NCBI GenBank assembly: GCA_017590115.1
Contig: JAGGNK010006892.1
Location: 14,423,736 to 14,487,735, forward strand
Direction: 5' to 3'
Length of the DNA: 64,000 nt
Source of the DNA: Montifringilla adamsi
Lineage: Eukaryota; Chordata; Aves; Passeriformes; Passeridae
In this document: piece after piece, positions 37,070-50,539 of the stretch
How the letters are laid out: each line of letters starts with the position of its first letter
Position numbering within the stretch: position 1 is the first letter of the stretch
Notes under the pieces: generated by a model
What the model was told of the DNA's origin: nothing
What the model saw: the letters and a program-made list of their open reading frames with translations, nothing else
Database searches by the model: none
Made by a program: the position numbers and the translations under genes

Positions 37070-37282
37070 ATTCGTCACGAAGTTAGCTTTAAAAATATGA
37101 CTCATAAGCTGTGCAGTGACCATTGCTTCAATAGATACAGAATGGCAAATGGTTTAATAATGAATTGCTGTGAGCATTGTGGGGAGTATTTGCCCAGTAA
37201 AGGAGCTGGAAACAATGTCCTTACTATTGATGGTCAGCAAAAAAGATTCTGCTGTCAGAACTGCGTTGGTGAATACAAGCAG
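37070..37282 (+). CDS. ZMYM2: ZMYM2 coding exon 4: third and fourth MYM fingers
   Basis: This exon encodes residues 438-508 in whole codons (71), from IRHEVSFKN to VGEYKQ. It holds C452 and C456 finishing finger three, then C471-x2-C474 and C498/C499/C502 of finger four, with the FCCQNC cluster. The donor is CAG|GTAATG and the acceptor ttttttag. Both ends are in phase 0, so exon skipping or insertion of a symmetric exon would keep the frame. Confidence 0.97.
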
Positions 37283-39104
37283 GTAATGACTTATTTACCT
37301 ATAAGTTAAAGTTAAATAAACATTAATAGTTCTTAAGTTTATCCTGGTACTAATAGATTGGGTTTACTTTTCCTAAGAAGACATAAGTAAAAAAGACTTA
37401 TAAAAATGAAATTATTGCCAGTGAGAAGAAACTATATGCAGTGGACCTTTTTCTACTATCTCTTTTTGATGTTGCTGTAATAACGATACGTATTTGTTCG
37501 TAATGAAAGTACAATTGAAATTAAATTTTGTTAATAATTTCTGTTTTTTTCTGCTGGTGATATCTGAAGTATATTAATAGCACACCACACAGGTTTTACT
37601 GGTCCTTAAGTTATGGGGTTTTTTATATAAAAGCCTACTTGGATGCAGTTGAAACATTAAAAAATATGCAGAACATAACAGGTTGGACATTGCTGTGAGA
37701 AGGCTCTAACTGGTTACAGTTGGCTGTGTGCTTGCACTATGTCTCATCTCCATTGTACAGCACAGGATTCAAAAAATTGTTACTTTCATCTTTCCATGTG
37801 CCAAATTTTATGCTTTCATTTCATTTACTTGGTTTGCTTTTCATTTATTTTTAGGACTGTTAAGATAGTAGTAATTGTGTTTAAATATAATGCCAAATCA
37901 AGAAGTCTGATGCTGATGTCTTTTATATTTTACAGAGCCAGCTTAGCTCTGAACTGTTGCTAATGCTGGCTAGAGGGCTTAAATGTTAATCACAGTATTT
38001 ATAGTATAATAGGATAGCTCTAAAATATTAAATGTTTCAGGGGAGCATATAGAATATGGGGATTTTGGGGGTGTTATTTTTTGGGTTCTTTTGCTTGGTA
38101 TGTTCTGCTTTGATTTTATAGGAGTAGCGTTCTGACAGGGCTGTTTCACTAGAAAGACATTTATGTTTTTGGTTTTGAAATGCACACTTGAATATGTGAG
38201 TGGCCCCTGTGCTGCACTTTGCTCAGGGCTCATTCTTCATCTCTTCTCATTTTTAAGAAACCAGTGGTCCAAGAGAAGAGGCATTGCAGTGCTGTGTTGT
38301 AAAGTTTCTTTAAAGTTGCATCATGTGTGCTTGTATTTTCTCACTGGGTGCTGAGCTCTGATGCTTTTGGGGATGGCTGTTCCTGTATATGTGTTGTGTG
38401 TGAAGAGCAAAGCTGGAAATGTGTGAACAGCCTCACTGGAAACGTAACATAAGCGTTATTTTTTTGCCACAGCTGTACCAAAAGGGACAGGATAGGTTTT
38501 CAAGCTACTAAAAACATAGGCATGCCCAGAAGCCATGGAAAGACTTGAAGAAACGTTGAATACTGTCTCTTGAAGAAACAAAAATGCAGGAGATTAACTT
38601 TGAACGTGAAACATTCCCCCACAACCAGTATAACTTACACTGCACATGGAATTATGAAATGAATATGGAATTTTGAGGTTAAATGCTGAATTTGTACTTT
38701 AATGCCAGAATATACTGTATTTGTTTACAAATCATTGTATTTTTTGTTTAGATATATGTTTGAGAATGAGAAGAATATGGGTAGAAAGTTGTATGTTCTA
38801 GTTTAATTTGGGGAGGAGGAGCAGTTTGCAGTACCAAGGATCTTCACAAGTAGTGTCAAGTTGGTGCATTATTGTGAGAAGCTTTAAAGTTGAGACACGT
38901 TGTTTTGGTTTGTTCACTTTTGACAGCAGATTTTATGCAAGCAAGTTCTTAATTCCTTTATCAAAATATGTGGTACTGTGCAACTATAGTAGGCTGTGAG
39001 AAGCTTAATTTGGGTGCTTGTGTGCATCTGTTTTGGAATGGTGATTAAGCATCATTCTTAACTGGTAGGTTTCAAATATTCACGGAGTGTGAGGAGTTTG
39101 GAGT

Positions 39105-40340
39105 ATTATTAAGAGGAGCTCTTATGGGAAAATCCCATGTGACTAACCAAGTGGCTTTCTGTTATGAGGTAACTGCACCAGTGGATAAGGGAAGGACTAT
39201 AGATGTAGTTTATCTGGATTTTTGTAAAGCCTTTGATGTGGTCCCCCACAATGTTCTTCTCTCCAAACTGGAAAGTGGTGGATTTAGGTGGATTACGAAT
39301 TGGTTGAATGGTAGCATCCAGAGAGTAGTGGTCAATGATTCAGAGTCCTGGTGACAAGTGGTGTCCCTCAGCGGAGCATATTTGGATGGGTGTTATTTCA
39401 TGTCTTCATTAAGGACTAGACAAAGGCACCAAGTGCATTCACAGCAAGTTTGCAAATGACACCAAGCTGAGGGTGCAGTGACACACCTGAATGATGGGAT
39501 GCCATCCAGAGGGACTGGACAAGCTTGAAGTGAGTACATGGGAATCTCAGCCATGTCAAAGGCTTCACAGAAGTCCAAATAAAGGGCAAAGACCAAGTAC
39601 AAGGTGCTGCACCTGGGTTGGGGCATCCCCCAGTGTCAACACAGGCTAGGGATGAACAGATGGAGAGCAGCCCTGCTGAGAAGGATTGGGTGATGCTGAT
39701 GGATGTGAGGCTGGCCATGAGCTGTCAGTGTGCTCTCACATCCCAGAGAGCCAAACGTGTCCTGGGCTGCACCCAGCGGTGGGCAGCAGGGCCAGGGAGG
39801 GGATTCTGCCCCTCTGCTCTGCTCAGACCCCACCTGCAGGGCTGCTTCAGCTCTGGGGTCCCAGCACGGGAAGGACAGGGACCTGCTGGAGCGAGTACAG
39901 AGGGACATTGGGATGGTCAGAGGGAGAGCCACTCCTATGAGGAAGAGCTGGGGGAGTTGGGGTTGTTAAGTCTGGAGAAGAGAAGGCTTCAGGGTGACCT
40001 AATGGTAATGGTAGCTTCCAGTAACTGAAGGGAACTTAGAGGAATGATGGAACAAGATTATTTACAAGAGTACATAGTGATGGGGTAAGGGGAAATGGGT
40101 TTAGATTTAGAGTAGGTTTAGATTAGATATTAGGGAGAAATTTTTTACTGTAAAGGGTAGTGAAGCACTGGAACAGATTGCCCAGGGAAGCTGTGGATGT
40201 TCTTTCCTTGGGGATATCCAAGGCCAGGTTGAATGGGGCCCTGAGCAGCCTGGTCCAGTGGAAGGTGTCCCTCACTCTGGCATGGGGGATTGGAACTGGA
40301 TAATCTTCCAAGCCATAGACAATTCTGTTGTTCTATAAGT
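39105..40340 (+). repeat. CR1 LINE, longest copy in the window, plus strand
   Basis: About 1.2 kb of CR1 starts in the reverse transcriptase. [24 protein letters not shown] stretch near 39210-39270 and [13 protein letters not shown] near 39300-39340 are readable. It continues through the C-terminal ORF2 region ('gtgctgcacctgggttgggg' near 39602) and the 3'UTR to 'ttccaagccatagacaattc' near 40307. The frame is interrupted repeatedly (for example a TGA at 39352) and it is inactive. A 33-bp piece at 39551-39583 is an inverted copy of the element's own reverse-transcriptase region. Confidence 0.95.
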
Positions 40341-43300
40341 ATGTGAAAGTCAAACTATAAAAGTGGAAGTTCTTCTAGTATATGCTATAGGTGTCTGAAG
40401 TTGCTCAGGACACAAATACTTGAGAATATTTAGTTGATATAATATTAGGTTTGAAGTTTGTGTAGGGTTTTTGAGCTGAGTATGTTCAAGGAGTTCTGTT
40501 TTTTTAGAAAAGAAGTTTAAAAAAGACTGGAAAATGTCACTGACAACCCACTGGGCCACAATTGGTAAATTATGAGTTGTTTTATTCAGTTGTAACAGTG
40601 TTTCCTTAGAAATTAGTAGACCTTGCTTTAAAGGAGAACTGCTGAAGCAAAGATTTTGGGAGAGTCATTATTGCACCCTGAAATAAACTTCATGAAAGAA
40701 ATGATACAGAAAAAGTTAATGTCATTTGATTCCAGCATTGTGTTGTACAACTAAACATTGTGTGTCACATAAGAGTTTTAGCAAATGTTTTCTTACAACA
40801 GCTGTAAAATAAATAGGTCTTACTGGTATGAGCTTTGTATTAAGCAGTTTATATTGTAAATGTCATACACCTATCAATATTGCTATACATTTGTAGTAGT
40901 AATAAATGAAAACTCCTTATTACTTGTACCTATCTATATACTTAATCACAGTTTTTAAAAATAAATGTTACACTGATTTCAACACATAATTTTTCAATAA
41001 TTCATCCTGGATTTTTCTTCTTTTTTTCTTGGAATAAAAAAAATTAAACTTGTGGGTAATAAAAAATTACAGTGGCTCTCAGAATGACAAGTAATTGAAT
41101 TACTGCAGGTAATCCATCTGCTGCAAAGTGTGTCTTTCCTCTGGTTTAGACTGCTCCTGCCAGTAAGAAACAGTGTTATTCCTGGAATGGAGAGTAGGTT
41201 TTTTCTCAAATGTCCTGTCACCTTTCAAGGTGACAGATGCACCTGTCTTCCTATGTACCAGTTTCAGAACCTGTTTTAAAAATGAGACCTACATAACCTT
41301 TAATATTGCATTTTAAGTCTTGATTTTCTGACAGGTCATTGTTCTTTCTTTCCTAAAACTTGAAGTGATTGCAGATCTTAGGTGTCTTTTAGTATTAAAA
41401 AGTTACGACATACAAATAATAATTTCTAAAATAATTACAAAGCAATAAATAGGCATAACATAACTAATGCTCACTGTAGTTACATGCAAGAGCAAGTTAA
41501 TTTCTTTGTGATACAAAAGCCATGTGTGAAGACGGCTAAGTGCAAGTCAAAAAAGATAAAACAATGATAAAATCATTTCTCAAAAAAAACCTGTGACAAC
41601 CTAGATAAAATGTCAAAACAAAACTCTCAGTGGATGATTTGAAGTATTTAAATTTTTTAAAACCTGAAGATGACTACTACTGCTAGATTATACGCTCTGA
41701 CTGTTGCATTGAGGTTCACTCTTCACATGTAGAGAGTCAAGAGGAACTTAAAGAATGACCCTAAACAAAAAGGAAAAAAACCAAACAAACCACACTAGAA
41801 GAGAATGAAATTATATCTGAACAGGAACTGACTAAAATTCTGTTATTGTACAGATACTGATACCTTATTTCTTTGAGCAGATATTTTCTGTAGTTAAAAT
41901 GAAAGTATAAGCATTTAGAAAATTACTATAATGATTTATTTGAAAATTATCTTCAGAAAATTGGAACAGACCTCAAATATGCCTGCCATAAAGATGTTAA
42001 CAACGTGCAGCACATACCTAGGTTGCTACAGTATTTTTGTTTCTGCTACTATTGCATGTTTTCTGTCTCCAAAAAATCAGTTAACTTCCTCTCCAAAGTA
42101 ATTCCCATGTTTGTGTCCCGGTTTGCTGGATTTTGGTATAGGCTTGACAACGTTGTTTTAAGAAACAAGCGGACTGTTTCTCTGAATTTGTGACTTAGGT
42201 ATGGTTGGCTGCACAAGCTTTTTAATTTTGAGCTTTCCAACTCAGCTAAAGCAATATCTGTGTCTGCTTTTAAAAATATTTTGCTTCCTTGCCTAATCAG
42301 TCCATGGTGCTCTTGATTCTACCAAGAAAGTATTTAATGCCTTCCTAGTTAAAAATGTTCCTTTACCTTTTTTACTCTGCTTCTGTAACTAAAATTCTTC
42401 TTAGAATGTGACCTGGCATTTGCTTGCTTTGGGGGCTTCCTAAAAGTGATGGTCTTCATCTACTGCCAAAAAGCAGGGGGGCGGGGAAGGTGGGTGGGAA
42501 AGTAGCTCTGGCTAGTTCTTCATAGGCTTTCTGATAGCTTGGACTGAAGTGAGATGTAATGAATGCAAGCCAAATGAGAGTTTTTCTAGTTGGAGAGGAT
42601 GCTTGCATTGCCTTTTCATTTAGTGAGAAATCTTTTAATACTGCATAAAAGTGCATTTGGTTACTTGTTGATTAGATGAAGACATACTGAACATGCTTCA
42701 AGAATAACGAGGCTATGCTGTGCCCCTAAGCTATTCACTTACAAGTAATAGAAAAAAACACCCTAGGCAGTTGTGCTTCCTTGTTCAGTTTCTGCTCCTT
42801 GCCAAGGAACTGGTTTTGTGAAACCTTAAAACTCATTTGTCTGTTTTATCTCTGTGCAGGGGTTTTAAGAGCCTTCGCTGTATGCAATAATATGCATGTC
42901 AGTTCTGCAGCTAACAATTAATTGCTTACACAGAGTTTGTACTTAGCCTCATAAAGTGTATCGTTACTGACTGGTTTAAATGCTCTGATAGAATGTCCTG
43001 CCACTTAGCACTTCAGTGGAAGCATCTAGGGTTTTCAGCTTTGTTCTGTCCCTTGCAGTGTTGGGGTTTTTTTCTGTGCTTCTTTGCTGTTAAGACAGAG
43101 TGTCCTTCCTGTCTTCCTTTTTATCTTGATAGTACAATGAACTACAAAATCTACCACTTCCTGCTGTTTTTACTGTTTTATAAACTCTCATTTCCAAGTG
43201 TCTATGTCAAGAGTAAGTACTCTTGACAAAGTCAATAGTTGTTAGAGTTGAACAGCCCACTTACATTGAAATGTTAGAAATACTGACTTTTTTATTTCTA

Positions 43301-46290
43301 AATTTTGATCACTTTTAAGGAGAAGTACTGTGGTTTTAGCCAGATCAAACTGTGGTTTAATAGTGGAGTTTCTTCATCATATAGTAAACCACTTCTGTTT
43401 AGTTCAGGTAATACTCAGTTTGGTATTAAGTAATCTCTGATAATACTGTTGTCTCGTACTATGCACACTTCTACAAATGGAGATAGCTAGATCCTTTTCC
43501 CCCCATCTAACATGGTTAAAAGACAGAAATATTTATCAACCAAGGAATAATAATTTCTTCTTTCTTCCTGTTTAGTGATATGGGGAGGTTTTTTCAGACC
43601 TCTTGGTATTTATGACCCTAAGTTTCTTGCATCTCTGATGTAAACTGAGTCCTAGAAACTCTCCCGTTCTACCTTTGCTTGTACTGTTTACTCACTCCTG
43701 CTTGCTGTAACTATTTATTTCGCCATTTTTTTCTTCAAATGTCTGTCTTCCAACTGTAGAATTCACTGTTCTTCAGTAAAAACTATGGTACCAGATTCCT
43801 TAAACATCTGAATGTAGTTCATCATAACTGTTAACAATACTATTATGTAGCTATTTTAGAAGATAAAAATAGATGGGTCCATCAGAAACGAAAATGTTTT
43901 TTTAGTTCTGAAGAAGGCTACATAGGGCAGTCAGATGTGAGCTCTGATTTGTGTGGGAGCTCAGGAGTTTCCTGGAAAGAGGAAGCAAAGAGGTGGCATG
44001 ATTGGGTATCATGATGGATATAACCACATCCATACACTGGTGTACCTGGAGTAATTACCTGGCTGGTGTTGGGGGGTAGAGAGAAAAGGCAGAACAGAAG
44101 CAGCTGAAACATTCAGTTAATGTAGAAGTAACTTGCTTTTTGAGGCAGGTGTTTTCAGCTCTGCTTTTCTCAGAGGCAGGAAGACAAGTGGCTTTAGCGT
44201 GGGAACAAAACCAGCAAAAAGAACGTTGGCAGTTGGAGATGCCAGGGAAAAGTACTGGACACATTATCGATCTGGCTGTTTGCAGAGTTCAGCTGATGGA
44301 ATGTAAACATCAATCACTTGGTGTTCAAGGCTCACAGAAGCAATTGCTTGATCGTTTGCTCTGAGGACTTGGGCAAATGCTTTTGAGGAAGAGTTTACAT
44401 CTGTTACTCTTGGGGGAGGGATGATTTGGATGCAGTATTTTAAGAGAAAATAAATTATACAATGTCTTCTTTCTTTGCTGGTACAGATTCTACTGATACC
44501 TGGTTCTTTTCTTAGATGTGCATGTTGCCTCTGGATCCATCAGACCATCCTTTCAAATGAATCTGAAGTAGTGTAGCTGCTGTTTTCTCGATGACCTTTC
44601 TGAAGGATCTCAGTTATCATAGAATTCCATGTAGCAAATGTATCTGCTTTTCTGCTTATAGAAAATGTTTTTTCTCGTTTTCTGTTTGAACACAGGCATA
44701 CTAAGTTTCTGTCCTGGAATTTCCTGGTGTTTTTCTTAATTCTAATCCAAACCTCTTATTCTGTAAAGCACCAGGGAGGTTTGCCTGGATTGAGAAGTAT
44801 TTAACAATGTGTTTTTCCGTGGAGTTTTAACTACAAAGCATTTCCTTGAACTGGAAGCAAATCTTAGGGCTGCTACATAGCATTGTGGCAATCAGCTGCT
44901 CTTCTGATATGTTCTGTTGACTGGCCCTTGCATGGGAAGAATGCTCTCTTACACTGTTGGCATGTCTTTCATAACGCTCTCTTAGCCTTTCAAGGCAGAC
45001 AAAGCAGATGATTCTGCTTTTTTTCAGTCAAGAAGAAAAGTGTCTAGCACAGATGCCTAGATTCAAGGCAGTAGTAGCTTTATTGAAGTACTGTTGCAGC
45101 CAGAAGGTTGAAGAACAGAGACTTTCATTAGTCCCAGTAGCAAACAGAAATTAGGCTTCTAATATGCTGTGAACTTAGGGTATTGGTCTGACATTTATTC
45201 TGGAGTTTGATCTTTATTCTTTGTAGGGTACATGCAGCAAGAGCTCTAGACTTCAGCTTACATGATCCTTTCAGTAAGGTATAAAGGAAGGTCAAGATTC
45301 CTTCTAAAATCATAGTTCTTTATCGTAGCAAGAATAAAAATTCCTCAGAAACCGTCGAAGTGAATTTTATTTCCAGGAATTAGTATTTTTGTTGAAACAA
45401 TTCCTTCAGTTCTGGAATATGCCATATTCATCTGCTTTGTCTTGCATTTTGATAGCTGCTTTTTTAGTTGCCCATTTGAGTTGAGCACTGTCCTAGTGAA
45501 TGGAAGAAATAGTTGAAATATATCTAGAAGTAGTGACTTGCAAGAGTTTTCGTATCACATTGTTTAATGTCTGTTATCTGTCATGAGATACCTATCATGA
45601 AATAGACCTTTTAGAATTAAGTCTCTTAAGGATATACAAACAAAAAATGAAAGAGTGAGTGAGTTTAGAATCAAATACAATGAGAAGAATTTTCAGGCTT
45701 CTTCATCAACTATAGACTTTATGGTTTGGAAGAGGTCAAACAGGCAATAGGATCTAGCCAAAATTAGGTCATCTCAATGCAGAAACTAGGTGAGGTAGTG
45801 AATGAGAGGTGTAGCCAGGCAGCTGTGCATCAAGCTTTCCCTCAGAGGGCACTGAGTTTGAAATTTTGCTTCTGGGTTAGCTTCATTTATTTATACTTAG
45901 TAATTGATACAGTTTTCTTTACTAATTTGATTGTGTTTTAACTTCAGTTTTTCTTGAAATTACAGTCCTCAAATGTGCATGTTTTCATAGGATGCTGTAG
46001 ATGTGAATTTGCACATGGGAGGAAAACGCTTGGTAGTTTCTCTTGCAGATTGGTTTTGTATTAATTTCACCTTTGAAGGAAACTTGAAGCTGAAGCTGGT
46101 TTGACTTTGCAGGTTTTGTCAAGAGGCAGGAGCACAAGATGAAGCTAATACTTGATCTGAATGGAAGATAGTTGCCCAGAAAGCAGCTTTGGAGAAAAAG
46201 ACTTGGGCATCCCAGTGGACAAGCTGAGCTGGGGTTAGGAGTGTGCCCTTGTAGCAAAGATGGCCAGCTGGTTCCTGGCTTATCTCATAA

Positions 46291-46437
46291 AATGCCTGAC
46301 CTCTGGAAGTCATCTTGTCCACCCCCAGCTCAAACAGGGTCACCTGGAGCAGGTTCTCCAGGAGCACATCCATTTGAGTTCTTTAGTATCTCCAAGGATG
46401 GGGACTCCCCATATTGTGTGGGCAGCCCATTGGTATA
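46291..46437 (-). repeat. CR1 3'UTR fragment nested in another CR1, minus strand
   Basis: The sequence 'ctctggaagtcatcttgtcc', 'cacctggagcaggttctcca', 'tctccaaggatggggactcc' is the CR1 3'UTR in reverse orientation. It is flanked on both sides by + strand CR1 sequence that would be contiguous without it. It is probably a short younger insertion into an existing CR1. Confidence 0.85.
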
Positions 46438-46803
46438 TTAGCAAGCGTACAGCCAGCAGGACAGGGGAGGTGATCTATGTGGGCCACCCCCTAATCCTTC
46501 TGCTCTTGAGACTACATCTGGAGTACAGTGGGCAGTTTTGGATTTGGTAGAATGAAAGGCATTGTCATGCTGATGGAAGTTCAGTGGAGGACTGCTAAGA
46601 TGCTTAGATGGCTGGAGTACCTGGCATAGTAGGACAGGCTCAGGAGTTGTTACTTAGTTCAAGCCTGAGAAGCATAAAGGGGGATGAGTTACCTAATGGG
46701 AGGAGACAAAGTTCAACTCCTAGGAGGAGTTACACAGTGGAAGGAAGAAAGGCAAGAGACACAACTTGAAAACAATGGGAAACTAATTTAGATAAAGAAA
46801 AAG

Positions 46804-47040
46804 GTAGTTTGTTTTTGTTTTTTGTTCTGGGCTTTTTTCTCCGGTTGATTTGTTGGTGGGGTTTTTTTGGTTTTTTTTTTTTTTTTTTTTTTGTGGTTTT
46901 GATTCTATGGGGTTTTTTTGCTTGTTTGGGTTGGGGTTTTTTTGTTTGTTTTGTTTTTGTTTTGTTTAGGGTTTTTTTGTTTTGGTTTTTTTTTTTTGTC
47001 CTTTCCTTTTTGTGTGTGTTTTGTTTTGTTTTGTTTTCCT
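46804..47040 (+). repeat. T/G-rich low-complexity tract inside a CR1
   Basis: About 235 bp of T runs separated by G-rich words, including T22 at 46871-46892 and several GGGG and TTTTTTG units, ending in a (GTTTT)n-like stretch. It splits the 3'UTR of the surrounding CR1. Its open frame, rich in Phe, Trp and Leu, is a composition artefact. Confidence 0.9.
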
Positions 47041-50000
47041 GTAAGGATGGTGAAATCCTCCTGAGGGGTTTAGGAGTTCTTGTCCTTGGAGATGCTCAGA
47101 TTTGACTGGACAAGATCCTGAGCAAACATGGCTGGACCTGCTTTGAGCAGTAGGCTGCATTTGAACTCAGGAGGTCTCCTCCAGCCTCTATGATTCTGTG
47201 ATTTTGTTCTTCTGAAATAAAGAAGCAGTGATTTTTAAAACAAAGACTCATGAAGTTTTGCATTATTCATTCCCTTTTTACTTAGTCACTAGTGAAGATT
47301 TTAGTATTTTGTTCTAGTTTTCCTCTGCCAGTGAAGATCTTTTTGTGTCTTGCCATGAGATATCAACAACATTGACACAGCTTTAAGTTTTCCTTAATTT
47401 CTTTTCTAAACACGCACTTTTCCTTGAGGGTGGTTAAAATACTAAATTTAGTAAGAATCTGAGAAAGCTGTTGTGGTTCTGATCAGGGATTGAAATTTCT
47501 GCAGTGATGTAAGTGGGCTTACATGGAAGAGTAAGACCAGGGCAGGAACTTTAAAATATTTTCCTCTGAGCATTCTCTTAGCTTCTGACTCTCTGGAGGT
47601 CAGGGCATCCCTTGAACTTTACGTGATGTTCCTGTATGCTATTTTTGGCAAATCTCTTTAATTAGTGCTTGTCCAGTCTCCTTGTGACTGCATACAGTTT
47701 TTCCATCCATGATTCTCTTTGGTAAGAGGTTCTGGTGACCTGCGGTTTGTCACATGAAGAAATGTCTCCTGTTTATTTTCAAATTCCTGTTGATATTAAT
47801 GTGATTTTGTGTAGTTGTTAATATTAGAAAATACACTGAGCAGTTGATCCATAGCGCCCTACGTAATACCATTTTTGGTTCTGACATTATTCTCCTAAGC
47901 TGTCTTGTTTCCAGGCCAAAAATCCTTACCTCATAAGAATGCTCTTTGACCCTCTGTATTTGCTCTCCTTAATTTTAGTGTATCTTCTGTTTGTTTATGG
48001 CAGCTAGAAGGATACTTTGAGAGAAAGGATTCCCAAATGTTAATTTTCTGCAGAATGAAGTTAGTACTGCAGATTCTTAGAGATGAAAGAGATCATGCTG
48101 GGAAGAATTTGAGTGTGGAAATGTAAGTTAGCTGAGAAACTTGATAATCTCATCTGGAAATTCCACACTTAGGAACAGAAAAAAAATTCTTGGTTTGCAC
48201 TATGGGTATTCAAAAACATTAGAGAGATACAGTGAGGCTCTCTGTTGATGTTGTCAGTGGAGGAAGTTGTTGAGTTAGACTCTTAAGAAAATAAATGTTT
48301 GAGACCCGTGTATAATACTGATTGAATACTTTCAGGTATGCATTAATCTTTCTTTAATAATAGTGTGGTACTCCCTGGGGGTTTTAAAAATGGTTTTAAT
48401 GTTTGAACTTGGAAGTTTAGGGAGTGCTGAAAAGAGTAAAAAAAAATGGAAAAAAAATGTTTCACTTGACAGAGATGATGATTACAACATTTTAGGAGTA
48501 ATACATTTAACGCAGGTTTGAGCGTTCTAATTTTCTTTTTTTCCAGCATGCCCTGTCTTCTTCACTTGTATAACAATATGTTTATATTTCTAATAATGCA
48601 GAAATGCTCAAACATTCTTTTTAGTTGTTATTAAAATAATAAAATAAGAGCTTTGTTACTACAGTTTTGCTCCTACCCACAGAATCTTCTGCATAGTTGG
48701 CACGTTTTTTAGAAATTCTTATTCTTTGTAGTCTTGGTAAACTAGAACTAAGTTTGATAGATTATTACTGGATAGAAATAAAAATTTTTCTTGCTTTTAA
48801 ATCTGAAATAGATGGGGTGAAGTCAGTAAACAACTCCAGTATTTAGAAGATATATGAAATTCAGAAGTGATTGACATGCTGTTGCACTGGTTTTTGTATG
48901 TGTGATCCTTTTTTAATAGCACGTAAATGATGAGGTATTTGAGATGCTGGTTTGCAAAAGCTATTTCTGCTTTCAAGGAATTTTTGTTGAAACATGTAGT
49001 TTGCTGACACAATGAATTTTTTTCTGATAATGCTCTGATGAGTTTACTATAAATTCATTTATTAAAACTTACAGTTTTGTCTTGCTGTCTTGTCTCCTGA
49101 AATCACTATAGCCTCTGTTGGATTTCTCTTTTGGGTATAGAACTTGCAATAGCTTCATTTGCCTGTGTGTTGTTTTCCAATTATATTGCTGAATGCTCTT
49201 AGTTTAGTTATTTGCCAGCATATTTGCATCAGTGCTTCTAGATTTACATTTTGGTTTATTCTGGAGCTACCAAGGCTATTTATGCAAGCAGATTTTTTTA
49301 TGGTGGTTGTCCATTAAGCATGTTCCAAGGAATCAAGTCCTTTGTAAATAGTAGCCTCCTCCTGTATTATTAGTAATATAACTCAGAGGTTTCTGGATGC
49401 CCTGCTTTTGTTTATTAGCCTGCTAGAGGAGATGAATGTATAGCAGCAGAATAGTTCCAACTCACAGAACAATATAACTGCTACATTTTGGTCTTGGTAT
49501 TAAGTGTGAATTTTGTCAATATTAGGAAGATAATGATGTCCTGAGTAGCATGTTTAAAAGAAAATGGAAAAAATTAAAATAGGAAGGAAGTATCCTAGAG
49601 TTGTATTTTATACCTTCTTCTAGGTAGGAGTTTGGTATCTTGAAAGGTACTCCTTTCTGGAGGAAATCACCAGCAAAGATTTTCTCAAAACAGCCTGTGG
49701 AAATTGTAAAGTTGTGTGGAAATTTTACTGGACTCCGCAAGGTGCTACATCCAATTTGTGTCGCAGGCGTGTGGATTTTTATGTTTTTATGTGGATGCTC
49801 TTAGAATAGGAAAGATGACTTTATAAACCCAAAACCTTTATCTTTAGATTCATCTTTAGACTGTAAGATTAGCTTTAAGTAGCTTTCAAATTTGGGTACT
49901 GAAAAATAGGAAAACCAAAGATATCCTCTGAAGCATCTCTCACTTTGAACAAAGGGAAGCACATATGAAATATCCTTTGCCTTTCCTTCTCCTTTCCATT

Positions 50001-50539
50001 CTTGAGAATAGGGAAAGAGGGAGAAAGAGTGCCAAAATTATTTCTTTAGAAGGGAGGAGAGCTTAAGTGCCTAAGTGACAATTTTCTAGTACTTAATAAG
50101 GCGAGAGTCTGTCTAGTAGGAGGCCCATCATTTTTGGTGAGGAATTTTCTCCATCACTGTCAAAACCATGAGACTATTTCTATGGGCAGAGAAGGTGTCT
50201 AGATATTTTTTCTGAAACTTGCTTTATCATGCTTGAGATATTTGCCTAAAACTGGCATATGTAATACATGTAGCACATCAGAATTACTGATTTTGTATGT
50301 TGACTATGTCATTGGTGTTTCTGCTCTGAGCAGCTTTTTCTCTGCTTTTTATAGAACGTTTGTTCCATTCTGCGGAAAACTGCTGTGTTGAGAGATGTCA
50401 GAATCGAGTCTGTTATCAGGTTCATGGAGTCACAGTTGAGCACAGAAACTCTGTGTGTATTCCTCCTGCTTGCAGGATTGGAGATACAATTTTTTTTCTC
50501 CCCCAAGTTTATTTATTCTTCATATTCACAACTTCGCTG

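Larger units (their letters stand above)
46155..47196 (+). repeat. Composite CR1 LINE copy, plus strand
   Basis: CR1 ORF2-end sequence runs from about 46155 ('agaaaaagacttgggcatcc' near 46193) to 46290. It is interrupted by a minus-strand CR1 fragment (46291-46437) and resumes at 'cagccagcaggacaggggag' near 46450. After about 46800 a T/G-rich tract intervenes, and the 3'UTR resumes at about 47041, ending 'ctctatgattctgtgatttt' near 47185. The combined + strand parts form one disrupted, inactive element. Confidence 0.88.

Noticed and set aside
39124..39354. Plus-strand frame with reverse-transcriptase similarity
   Set aside because: It is part of a truncated, frame-broken CR1.
46809..47105. 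98-codon frame that looks like a hydrophobic peptide
   Set aside because: It is a translation of the T/G-rich tract inside a CR1.
48079..48120. Exon-like segment with acceptor ttcttag and donor GTAAGT
   Set aside because: The phase-0 frame hits a stop at its second codon and shows no ZMYM2 similarity. It is probably a pseudo-exon.
50100..50165. Stretch translating to VGGPSFL..., superficially like the start of the missing linker exon
   Set aside because: Similarity ends after seven residues, there is no AG|GT acceptor at the right base, and the rest does not resemble the linker.
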